Source: Virgibacillus chiguensis (lineage in GTDB: Bacteria > Bacillota > Bacilli > Bacillales > Amphibacillaceae). Taken from it: a stretch of DNA of 64,000 nucleotides. The stretch is from NCBI RefSeq assembly GCF_900129865.1, contig NZ_FQXD01000002.1, positions 62,001 to 126,000 of the forward strand, written 5' to 3'. Made by a program: the position numbers and the translations under genes. Below the pieces are notes generated by a model. That model did no database searches. It was given only the letters and a program-made list of their open reading frames with translations, and was not told where the DNA came from. How positions within the stretch are numbered: the first letter of the stretch is position 1; every line of letters begins with the position of its first letter. Positions 57,371-64,000 of this stretch are shown here, piece by piece.

Positions 57371-57946
57371 CTACTTTCCAATTAGTTGCATACGCTCGAA
57401 CGGCCAATAAATGAAATTTGTCTTGCCAACAATCTGATCCATTGGTATAAGCCCTAGGGAACGGCTATCCATTGAATTCTCTCGATTATCGCCTAAAACA
57501 AGGACGTAATCTTCAGGTATTTTACGATAACTGCCCGGAAGGTCTTCCAAGGTAAAATTGTTTGTATATACTTTTGCTTGAGTTTTATTCGCTTGGCCGT
57601 TTAAAAAGTTCTGTTCTATTTCTTTTCCATTAATGTACAATATATTATTTCTAACTTCAACATGGTCTCCAGGTAAACCGATAACACGTTTAATAAAATC
57701 TTTTTCACTAGAAGCATGAAATACAACAATATCAAAACGTTTTGGGTCTTTCAGGTCATAAATGATTTTATTTACCATCATTTGATCGCCATTATGTAAT
57801 GTTGGGAGCATAGATGGACCTTCCACCACAATAGGCGCAAACAAAAATGTACGAATGATAAATGCCAAGCCAAGAGCAATTAAAATTGTTTTTCCCCATC
57901 CTAACCACTCTTCGCGATACTTTTTTCTATTTGATTTTTCAGTCAA
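57371..57946 (-). CDS. lepB: Type I signal peptidase
   Basis: Removes signal peptides outside the membrane. One N-terminal membrane helix (about 18-37) precedes the catalytic Ser45 in EGPSMLPTL and Lys86 in DFIKRVIGLPGD. The C-terminal GDNRENSMDSRSLG box follows. The longest frame starts earlier with ATG, but that codon overlaps the ribosome binding site; TTG at 57944-57946 is 8 bases after GGAGG and gives 191 residues. It is co-transcribed with rbgA. Confidence 0.95.
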   Translation of the reverse strand: MTEKSNRKKYREEWLGWGKTILIALGLAFIIRTFLFAPIVVEGPSMLPTLHNGDQMMVNKIIYDLKDPKRFDIVVFHASSEKDFIKRVIGLPGDHVEVRNNILYINGKEIEQNFLNGQANKTQAKVYTNNFTLEDLPGSYRKIPEDYVLVLGDNRENSMDSRSLGLIPMDQIVGKTNFIYWPFERMQLIGK

Positions 57947-58093
57947 AGAACAAACCTCCATTTCAAAATACACTTTTTTAAAATGAGGCAAGAATATAAA
58001 TTACAACGGCCATTCATATGTAAGTGTAACTTAGCAATTATGTAGCCTTTCAGGTTAGAAGAGATTTTAACCCGATACTTTCCTGTAGTATAA

Positions 58094-58128
58094 AAAAGGA
58101 GCTTATGCATAATTGCCAAGCCCCTTTT
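58094..58128 (-). terminator. Terminator after rplS
   Basis: AAAAGGGGCTT and AAGCTCCTTTT pair over 11 bp with one G-U and a 13-base loop; TTATAC follows on the minus strand. It ends the rplS transcript before lepB. Confidence 0.82.
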
Positions 58129-58158
58129 CTTAAACACTCTATTTTGTCATGTATTTCA

Positions 58159-58503
58159 TTAACGACGCTCTTTAATGCGAGCCGCTTTTCCACGTAAATT
58201 ACGCAAATAGTAAAGTTTCGCACGACGAACAATACCACGACGGCTTACTTCGATTTTATCAATCCGTGGAGAATGTAATGGGAATGTACGTTCCACACCG
58301 ATACCGTAAGATAATTTTCTCACTGTAAATGTTTCACTAATCCCGCCGTTTTGACGTTTAATTACAACACCTTCAAATACCTGAATACGTTCTCGGGAAC
58401 CTTCGACAACTTTAACGTGTACTTTTACAGTATCCCCAGCGCGAAATTCAGGATGATCTGTGCGTAATTGATCTTTTGTAATATCTTCAATTAATTTTTG
58501 CAT
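58159..58503 (-). CDS. rplS: 50S ribosomal protein L19
   Basis: Large-subunit protein at the 30S-50S interface. The 114 residues contain the conserved [16 protein letters not shown] and [17 protein letters not shown] blocks. The ATG has an AAGGAGTG site. It has its own promoter (58603-58631) and leader, so it is expressed separately from trmD. Confidence 0.98.
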   Translation of the reverse strand: MQKLIEDITKDQLRTDHPEFRAGDTVKVHVKVVEGSRERIQVFEGVVIKRQNGGISETFTVRKLSYGIGVERTFPLHSPRIDKIEVSRRGIVRRAKLYYLRNLRGKAARIKERR

Positions 58504-58596
58504 CCTGTTTCACTCCTTCCAAACCAATGCTCATGCCTTTTAAATGGCAGCGGAACATCGTTGATAGTGTTTAAAACATATATTACTTTAAACACA
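58504..58596 (-). ncRNA. L19 (rplS) leader RNA
   Basis: The 5' leader of rplS contains the conserved pattern TTCCGCTGCC, an A-rich loop, GGCATGAGCATTGG and then the ribosome binding site, as in the L19 leader family of low-GC Gram-positives (Rfam L19_leader). GCC/GGC form an apical stem and ATGTTC/GAGCAT a lower stem with a G-U pair. It is expected to bind L19 and repress translation; the exact 5' end is inferred from the promoter. Confidence 0.75.
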
Positions 58597-58602
58597 GGTT
58601 CT

Positions 58603-58631
58603 AATATACCATATACTTCAAAGAACTGCAA
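58603..58631 (-). promoter_or_regulatory. Sigma-A promoter of rplS
   Basis: TTGCAG, a 17-bp spacer and TATATT on the minus strand. It lies at the end of trmD, predicting a leader of about 90 nt before rplS. Confidence 0.75.
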
Positions 58632-58652
58632 CTACTTTTGCCAATATCGTAT

Positions 58653-59375
58653 TTAGTCTTTTACAATGCTTTTTTCATCTATTGTCAACTTTGAATTATT
58701 TAACAGATCTTTTCTCCGTTCATACGTTCTCTTGAGCGACTGTTCTTTTCTCCATGCCGCAATTTTACCGTGATCACCAGACAACAAAACTTCTGGAACT
58801 TTCATTCCACGAAATTCTGCTGGTCTCGTATAATGAGGGTGTTCTAATAAACCTGATGAAAACGAATCCTGAGGTGCTGAAGCTTCATTCCCAAGTACAT
58901 TAGGAAGTAGGCGAATAACACTATCCATTACTACCATAGCACCTAGCTCTCCACCTGTTAAAACGTAATCCCCTATGGATATTTCATCATTTACTAAATG
59001 TGTACGTATACGTTCATCAAATCCTTCATAGTGCCCACAAATAAAAATAAGATGATCCTCTTGTACAAGTTCTTCTGCTTTTTTTTGGGTAAATGTTTCT
59101 CCTTGTGGGCACATTAAAATAACACGTGGCTTAGAAGAACGTTCTTTTTTTACTGCTTCTACCGCATCAAAAATAGGCTGGGGAGTTAACACCATTCCCG
59201 CTCCTCCACCATACGGATAATCATCGACTTTCTGATGCTTGTTTTGAGCATATTCACGAAAATTAACTAGTTGATAAGTAAACTTATTCTTATCCTGTGC
59301 TTTTTTTAATATGGATGATTCTATCACACCTGTAAACATTTCTGGAAAGAGTGTCAATATATCTATATGCATCAT
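58653..59375 (-). CDS. trmD: tRNA (guanine37-N1)-methyltransferase TrmD
   Basis: SPOUT methyltransferase that makes m1G37 in tRNA and prevents frameshifting. The deep trefoil knot is visible in [21 protein letters not shown] and the [18 protein letters not shown] block (residues split here). [12 protein letters not shown] lies near 51-62. The 240 residues are typical. Two ATG codons in a row make the start ambiguous by one residue. It follows rimM directly. Confidence 0.97.
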   Translation of the reverse strand: MMHIDILTLFPEMFTGVIESSILKKAQDKNKFTYQLVNFREYAQNKHQKVDDYPYGGGAGMVLTPQPIFDAVEAVKKERSSKPRVILMCPQGETFTQKKAEELVQEDHLIFICGHYEGFDERIRTHLVNDEISIGDYVLTGGELGAMVVMDSVIRLLPNVLGNEASAPQDSFSSGLLEHPHYTRPAEFRGMKVPEVLLSGDHGKIAAWRKEQSLKRTYERRKDLLNNSKLTIDEKSIVKD

Positions 59376-59891
59376 TTATTCCAACAACCCTTCCATTGGA
59401 GAAATGATGACTTTCTTTGCTTTGACATCAACTTCCAAAACAACATCTTCAATATACGGGATGAGTATATCTTTGCCGCTTTTTTTTCTAGTGACCCATA
59501 CGTCATTCGCACCAGGTGATAAAATCTCCTTAATTATTCCTAATTCTTCTCCTGTTTCTGTTATAACAGTACAGCCAATTATTTCATGATAATAGTATTC
59601 ATGCTCATTTAATTCCGTCTGATCCGATTCAGGGATTTTTAGCTCACAGCCTTTAAAATGAATAATATCATTCACGTTTTCATAACCTTCAAACTGCAAC
59701 AGATCGAAACCCTTATGCACGCGATGACTGGTTATAGTAACTAGTAAAGGGGCATGTCCATCATTTACCACGTAAACGCGCTTACCAACTTCAAATCGAT
59801 CATCAAAGTCGGTTATACGTAACACTTTGACTTCTCCTTTAATGCCATGTGTATTTATGATTTTTCCTACTGTAAACATCTTCTCTGCCAT
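59376..59891 (-). CDS. rimM: 16S rRNA processing protein RimM
   Basis: Assists maturation of the 30S head. It has an N-terminal RimM domain ([18 protein letters not shown] at the start) and a C-terminal PRC-barrel domain (about 95-170, with [18 protein letters not shown]). The 171 residues are normal. It sits between ylqD and trmD. Confidence 0.97.
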   Translation of the reverse strand: MAEKMFTVGKIINTHGIKGEVKVLRITDFDDRFEVGKRVYVVNDGHAPLLVTITSHRVHKGFDLLQFEGYENVNDIIHFKGCELKIPESDQTELNEHEYYYHEIIGCTVITETGEELGIIKEILSPGANDVWVTRKKSGKDILIPYIEDVVLEVDVKAKKVIISPMEGLLE

Positions 59892-59902
59892 TTAATCACC
59901 TG

Positions 59903-60292
59903 CTATTCATCTATCCGTATCACCATATTATCTTTTATAACAATTGCTTGTTCTTTCATTATCTCATGCCAATTGGATCCTTCTGTAACCTCAACAAGAG
60001 CTTCAACCTCTTTTTCAACAATTTCACTACCTATTTCAAGCATATCCAGTTGTTCCATTTTAAACTCAACCAGTTTTATTTTTTCTTTCCGATTATTAAT
60101 TTCCTGTTGAAACCGTTGTTCGAGTTCATGCTTGGAGTAAGTAGATTTATTTAGTAGTTTACGCTGTTCAAACAACAACTGTTGACACTCTTGCTCAAGT
60201 CGCATTTTATGATCATGGAAATTTGCCTGCATTTTCTGTTTACTATCTTCCGTTAAAACTTGTTTAATCTGTACCTTTTTTATTATTTGCAT
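59903..60292 (-). CDS. ylqD: YlqD family protein
   Basis: A conserved small protein of Bacilli with no assigned function. The 129 residues are highly charged and mostly helical, with a long coiled coil (about 15-90, rich in Gln, Glu and Lys) ending in a short beta-like tail. The ATG has a GAGGCGAG site. It is encoded before rimM as in B. subtilis. It starts after a terminator, so it needs its own promoter, which I could not pin down. Confidence 0.9.
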   Translation of the reverse strand: MQIIKKVQIKQVLTEDSKQKMQANFHDHKMRLEQECQQLLFEQRKLLNKSTYSKHELEQRFQQEINNRKEKIKLVEFKMEQLDMLEIGSEIVEKEVEALVEVTEGSNWHEIMKEQAIVIKDNMVIRIDE

Positions 60293-60323
60293 ATGGCTCG
60301 CCTCACTCTCAGAACGTCTCAGC

Positions 60324-60349
60324 AGAGCATAGCAATAATTATATGCTCT
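60324..60349 (-). repeat. Hairpin in the ylqD leader
   Basis: AGAGCATA and TATGCTCT pair perfectly over 8 bp with a 10-base loop, 32-57 bp upstream of the ylqD start. The minus-strand 3' side lacks a U tract, so a stability or regulatory role is more likely than termination. Confidence 0.4.
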
Positions 60350-60461
60350 TTACCTTGTTTTAAACACCCTTGTTCATACATTTACATGCTTTAATTCCTC
60401 TATTACCTTTTCCACTTCAATCTGCATACTGCCCCATTATTATATTAGCATTAACGTGGCA

Positions 60462-60494
60462 AAAAGGGAAAGGGTTTTAATCCCTTTCCCTTTT
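60462..60494 (-). terminator. Strong terminator overlapping the khpA stop codon
   Basis: AAAAGGGAAAGGG and CCCTTTCCCTTTT pair perfectly over 13 bp with a 7-base loop, with a T run in the 3' arm. It ends the transcript at khpA and separates it from ylqD-rimM-trmD, which in B. subtilis belong to a longer operon. Confidence 0.85.
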
Positions 60495-60720
60495 ACATAA
60501 TATCTAAATACACACGTTTAGTACTATTTGTCTTCGCTGCATAAACAACCGTTCGAAGAGCCTTTGCAATTCGACCATTTTTTCCGATCACCTTACCGAC
60601 ATCTTCAGAATGAACAGAAAGATGATATACAATCTTCGTTTCTTCTTCTGTTTCAGTAATAACGATATCTTCAGGATGATCTACAAGTGATGTAACAATC
60701 GTTTCAATAAGAGCTTTCAT
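60493..60720 (-). CDS. khpA: KH-domain RNA-binding protein KhpA (YlqC)
   Basis: A 75-residue single KH-domain protein with GKNGRIAKALRTVV containing the GxxG loop at about 43-46. Family members work with KhpB in cell elongation and RNA binding in Gram-positives. It starts 9 bp after rpsP and ends in a terminator. Confidence 0.96.
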   Translation of the reverse strand: MKALIETIVTSLVDHPEDIVITETEEETKIVYHLSVHSEDVGKVIGKNGRIAKALRTVVYAAKTNSTKRVYLDIM

Positions 60721-60729
60721 GTTATCACA

Positions 60730-61008
60730 CTACTTTGCAACTTGATTTTTTTGCTCGTGAAATTTCTTCATGATGCCTTCTTTAGAGAATAGATTGCGAA
60801 CTGTATCACTAGGTTTTGCACCTTTAGACATCCAGTCAAGTGCCTTATCTTCATCTATTTTAACTTCAACTGGATTAACTACAGGGTTATACGTTCCAAT
60901 TTGCTCGATAGAACGACCATCACGTGGCGCTCTTGAATCAGCTACAACGATACGGTAGAAAGGGTTTCTTTTTGATCCCATACGCTTCAAACGAATCTTT
61001 ACTGCCAT
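60730..61008 (-). CDS. rpsP: 30S ribosomal protein S16
   Basis: Small-subunit assembly protein. The start [19 protein letters not shown] and the [12 protein letters not shown] motif are diagnostic. The 92 residues are typical. It follows ffh at 138 bp and is paired with khpA. Confidence 0.98.
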   Translation of the reverse strand: MAVKIRLKRMGSKRNPFYRIVVADSRAPRDGRSIEQIGTYNPVVNPVEVKIDEDKALDWMSKGAKPSDTVRNLFSKEGIMKKFHEQKNQVAK

Positions 61009-61146
61009 TTTCTTGCACCTCCATCTTTAAAAACTTAACACATTTTTAAATTCTAGCAGAAAAATTTAAGTCTGTAAAGTGTTTTCCCATTACAGAGTAA
61101 ATTAATTAGGCAGAACATATCAATTGAATGCATCTGCTTCAAGCTG

Positions 61147-62493
61147 TTACATAAACGGCAGCTTCATTCCTTTTTTGCCTTTTTTTCCTTTTTGCATATT
61201 TGTCATTTGCTTCATCATTTTTTTCATTTCTTCAAATTGCTTCAGCAAGCGATTCACTTGTGAAACATTTGTACCTGAACCTTTAGCTACCCGTTTTTTT
61301 CTACTTGCATTCATAATGCTTGGGTCTTGACGTTCTTTCTTGGTCATAGATTGAATAATCGCTTCTACATGTGCGAGTTGTTTTTCATCAAATTGGGCAT
61401 TTTTCAAACCCTTCATTTTATTTGCACCTGGAATCATATTCATTAGGTCTTCTAATGGACCCATATTTTTCACTTGACCCATTTGCTCTAAAAAGTCATC
61501 CAATGTAAAAGACATCGTGCGCATTTTCTCTTCCAGTTCTTTCGCTTGCTTTTCATCTACATTCGTTTGAGCTTTTTCAATTAAAGATAGCACGTCTCCC
61601 ATACCTAAAATCCTAGACGCCATGCGATCAGGGTGAAATGCTTCTAATTCATCAAGTTTCTCTCCCATACCCGCAAATTTAATAGGTTTGTCCGTAACAG
61701 CTTTAATAGATAGAGCGGCCCCACCACGAGTGTCACCATCCAATTTGGTTAACACAACACCTGTTATATCAAGCTGTTCATTGAAGCTTTCTGCAACGTT
61801 CACAGCATCCTGGCCGGTCATCGAATCAACTACAAGATAAATTTCATGGGGATCGACTTCGGTTTTAATTTGTTGTAATTCTCCCATAAGTTCTTCATCT
61901 ACATGCAAGCGTCCAGCAGTATCAATAATGACATAATCATGATGCTCTTCCTTGGCTTTTACCATTGCCTGTTTTGCAATATCTACAGGATTTGCATCTG
62001 TCCCCATTGAAAATACTGGCATGTCAAGTTGTTGTCCTAATGTTTCCAATTGCTGAATCGCTGCAGGGCGATAAACATCACAAGCAACGAGTAATGGTTT
62101 GCGATTATGTTGTTTTCGTAAGAGGTTTGCTAGCTTTCCAGAGGTGGTTGTCTTCCCAGCACCTTGTAACCCTACCATCATAATGACAGTAGGAGCACGA
62201 TCAGCTACAGCAATTTTACTCTGTTCTCCACCCATTAAATCCGTTAATTCTTCTTTGACAACTTTAATAACCTGTTGGCCAGGTGTTAAACTTTCCATTA
62301 CTTCTTGACCAACCGCACGTTCTTTAATATTTTTAATTAAATCTTTAACGACTTTATAGTTAACGTCTGCTTCTAGCAAAGCTAAACGAACTTCTCTTGT
62401 CATTTCTTTTACGTCTTGTTCCGTTACCTTACCCTTACCCGTTATTTTCTTTATGGTACTTTGCAGGCGGTCAGCTAATCCTTCAAATGCCAT
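61147..62493 (-). CDS. ffh: Signal recognition particle protein Ffh
   Basis: SRP54 GTPase that binds SRP RNA and signal sequences. N domain 1-90, G domain with Walker A GLQGAGKTTTSGKL near 104, DTAGRLH near 186 and TKLDGD near 245, then a Met-rich M domain of about 300-448 with the RNA-binding helix-turn-helix and a basic Lys/Gly tail (KKGKKGMKLPFM). The 448 residues are normal. It is co-transcribed with ylxM across 13 bp. Confidence 0.98.
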   Translation of the reverse strand: MAFEGLADRLQSTIKKITGKGKVTEQDVKEMTREVRLALLEADVNYKVVKDLIKNIKERAVGQEVMESLTPGQQVIKVVKEELTDLMGGEQSKIAVADRAPTVIMMVGLQGAGKTTTSGKLANLLRKQHNRKPLLVACDVYRPAAIQQLETLGQQLDMPVFSMGTDANPVDIAKQAMVKAKEEHHDYVIIDTAGRLHVDEELMGELQQIKTEVDPHEIYLVVDSMTGQDAVNVAESFNEQLDITGVVLTKLDGDTRGGAALSIKAVTDKPIKFAGMGEKLDELEAFHPDRMASRILGMGDVLSLIEKAQTNVDEKQAKELEEKMRTMSFTLDDFLEQMGQVKNMGPLEDLMNMIPGANKMKGLKNAQFDEKQLAHVEAIIQSMTKKERQDPSIMNASRKKRVAKGSGTNVSQVNRLLKQFEEMKKMMKQMTNMQKGKKGKKGMKLPFM

Positions 62494-62506
62494 AGAAGGT
62501 GTCCCC

Positions 62507-62827
62507 CTAATCTAATTCTTTTATTTTATTCACGAGCTGTTGCGCGTCATTATCGTCAGAAATTATTTCACCCAGTCGCTTTAACAGCTCAAAGCGCCGC
62601 TGAAATTTTTCATATAAGTGAAGCTTTTGTTCATATGATTCCAACATTTGTTCCGTTCGCTTTATATTATCATACACAGCTTGCCTAGATACATCAAATA
62701 CTTCTGAAATCTCACCTAGAGAATAATCCTCTAAATAGTACATTTCCATATAGTTACGCTGTTTGGGTGTAAGTAATGCTTGATAAAAATCAAATAAATA
62801 GTTCATTCTAGTCGTTTTTTCTAGCAT
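62507..62827 (-). CDS. ylxM: YlxM family DNA-binding protein, SRP-associated
   Basis: A 106-residue helix-turn-helix protein ([21 protein letters not shown] at about 35-55, quoted in part) with the family start [21 protein letters not shown] near 11-31. Encoded just before ffh in Firmicutes and linked to SRP function. The ATG has an AGAGGTG site. Confidence 0.95.
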   Translation of the reverse strand: MLEKTTRMNYLFDFYQALLTPKQRNYMEMYYLEDYSLGEISEVFDVSRQAVYDNIKRTEQMLESYEQKLHLYEKFQRRFELLKRLGEIISDDNDAQQLVNKIKELD

Positions 62828-62995
62828 GTTGTTACACCTCTCTTCTTTTTGTTTATCAATTAATTTAAATGTTGTATGTTTTTGTTATAAGACTTCTTTC
62901 ATACCAAAACTCTTCTTATACGCACTTTTGGTAAAAAAATACGAGTACGCATCTTTGGATTAACAAAATTTAGCTTTCTGCCATTTTTATAGCAA

Positions 62996-63018
62996 AAGCC
63001 TTAAATTTTCTTAGGCTA
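62996..63018 (-). promoter_or_regulatory. Terminator-like hairpin in the ylxM-ffh leader
   Basis: AGCCTAA and TTAAGGCT pair (about 7 bp with one bulge) around a 6-base loop and are followed by TTTTGC on the minus strand. It lies just inside the transcript expected from the promoter at 63041-63046, so attenuation of the SRP operon is possible. Confidence 0.4.
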
Positions 63019-63040
63019 TAATACTTAAAACGATTACTGT

Positions 63041-63046
63041 ACTATA
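63041..63046 (-). promoter_or_regulatory. Possible extended -10 promoter of ylxM-ffh
   Basis: TGCTATAGT on the minus strand is an extended -10 element with a weak T-rich -35 region. It would give a leader of about 205 nt before ylxM. Other AT-rich -10-like strings exist nearby. Confidence 0.4.
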
Positions 63047-63217
63047 GCATAAAGAAAAAACGAAAACACTCTTTTGACACTACTTCAAAATAAGAATAAC
63101 GGAATGTAATTTATGTGTCAAGCAAACTTCCTTTATCCTTTAATAAAAACTGTTGTAAGATTCTCCGACTTTTGCTATTAACATATGGTTGTAAGTTAAG
63201 TTTTCTAAAGTTATGAA

Positions 63218-63247
63218 TAACCAGTGGAGATTACCCTCCACTGGTTA
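63218..63247 (-). terminator. Terminator after ftsY
   Basis: TAACCAGTGGAG and CTCCACTGGTTA pair perfectly over 12 bp with a 6-base loop, 11 bp past the ftsY stop. ATTCATAACTTT follows, a weak U tract, so the hairpin itself is strong but termination efficiency is uncertain. Confidence 0.75.
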
Positions 63248-63257
63248 AAAGGTCACT

Positions 63258-64000
63258 TTATTCTTTTTCTAATAAATCAGCGAAGAGACCGTAGACAAAT
63301 GCATGAGCATCAAACGGGCGTAAATCATTTACTCCTTCTCCTAAACCGACAAATTTAACTGGAATTTGTAGTTCATTTCGGATAGCTAAAACAATTCCAC
63401 CTTTAGCTGTACCGTCTAATTTCGTTAAAACAATCCCGGTTACATCTGTCGCTTCAGCAAAGACTTTTGCTTGGCTTAAAGCATTTTGACCAGTCGTTGC
63501 ATCTAAAACGAGCAACACTTCATGCGGAGCGTTTGGAATTTCTTTTGCGATGACCCGCTTCACTTTTGCTAATTCGTTCATTAAGTTCACTTTGTTTTGC
63601 AACCTTCCCGCAGTATCACAAATGAGAACGTCAGCTTGCTTTGATTTTGCTGATTTGATCCCGTCAAAAATCACAGCTGCCGGATCGCTACCAGCAGTTT
63701 GTTTTACTACATCCACACCTATTCGCTCTCCCCATACTTCTAATTGTTCAATTGCTCCAGCACGAAAAGTGTCACCAGCAGCAAGCATCACTTTTTTTCC
63801 GTCCTGTTTAAGCTGGTGGGCCAATTTTCCAATCGAAGTAGTTTTACCTGCACCATTTACGCCGACAACTAAGATGACGGAAAGTTCACCTTTCTGAATA
63901 GCAAGGCTCTCTATTTCCTGATCATCATCTCCATAATATATTTCTACAAGTTTTTCCGAGATAACATCTTTCATTTCTGATGTATCTTTCATCTTTTGAC
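63258..64000 (-). CDS. ftsY: SRP receptor FtsY, 5' end outside window
   Basis: Membrane-associated GTPase that docks the SRP-ribosome complex. Seen here: end of the N domain, Walker A GVNGAGKTTSIGKL, AAGDTFRAGAIEQL, DTAGRL, LTKLDGTAKGG and the closing GLGEGVNDLRPF block. The frame continues open past the window edge, so the N-terminus and its acidic A domain are missing. The ATG at 63990-63992 is an internal methionine. Confidence 0.96.
   Translation of the reverse strand, partial: QKMKDTSEMKDVISEKLVEIYYGDDDQEIESLAIQKGELSVILVVGVNGAGKTTSIGKLAHQLKQDGKKVMLAAGDTFRAGAIEQLEVWGERIGVDVVKQTAGSDPAAVIFDGIKSAKSKQADVLICDTAGRLQNKVNLMNELAKVKRVIAKEIPNAPHEVLLVLDATTGQNALSQAKVFAEATDVTGIVLTKLDGTAKGGIVLAIRNELQIPVKFVGLGEGVNDLRPFDAHAFVYGLFADLLEKE

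Larger units (their letters stand above)
62828..63257. other. 430-bp gap between ftsY and ylxM
   Basis: No gene. It holds the ftsY terminator (63218-63247), a candidate ylxM promoter (63041-63046) and a terminator-like hairpin in the ylxM leader (62996-63018). Sequences farther towards ylxM are AT-rich and featureless. Confidence 0.6.

Overview
The window is chromosomal DNA from a low-GC, Gram-positive, flagellated member of the Bacillaceae (an Oceanobacillus/Virgibacillus-type relative is an inference). The evidence is a Bacillus-style gene order, AT-rich codon use, AGGAGG-type ribosome binding sites, PolC, CodY and SigD, a FliY/CheC/CheD chemotaxis set, and HslUV next to XerC. Every convincing gene lies on the minus strand, so transcription runs from 64000 towards 1. 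I see no prophage, insertion sequence, CRISPR array, tRNA or rRNA.

Layout in the direction of transcription. 64000-57371: ftsY (cut by the window edge), ylxM-ffh (SRP), rpsP-khpA, ylqD-rimM-trmD, rplS with an L19 leader, lepB and rbgA. 56503-53440: rnhB followed by ylqG and ylqH, which resemble parts of FliK and FlhB. 53251-46161: sucCD, dprA, topA, xerC. 46136-43372: hslVU and codY. 42694-15807: a nearly complete fla/che operon, flgB-flgC-fliE-fliF-fliG-fliH-fliI-fliJ-ylxF-fliK-flgD-flgE-swrD-fliL-fliM-fliY-cheY-fliO-fliP-fliQ-fliR-flhB-flhA-flhF-flhG-cheB-cheA-cheW-cheC-cheD-sigD. It is followed by a FapA-like gene, a 97-residue hypothetical and a SwrB-like gene. 12875-1: rpsB-tsf-pyrH-frr, uppS-cdsA-rasP, polC, then rimP-nusA-rnpM.

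The flagellar block supplies rod, hook, MS ring, C ring, export gate and ATPase, assembly GTPases, the chemotaxis core and the late sigma factor. The rest is translation, secretion, isoprenoid and phospholipid synthesis, replication and TCA-cycle genes.

Three genes expected from the Bacillus subtilis order are absent at their usual places: trmFO (between topA and xerC), dxr (between cdsA and rasP) and proS (between rasP and polC). The least explained stretches are a GC-richer, strongly foldable segment of about 285 bp between codY and flgB, and a 385-bp gap upstream of rnhB. That gap carries nested inverted repeats, a UUCG-capped hairpin and a good match to a SigD promoter facing rnhB-ylqG-ylqH. 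Many start codons are TTG or GTG. I moved several starts downstream of the longest open frame where the ribosome binding site or family alignment required it.
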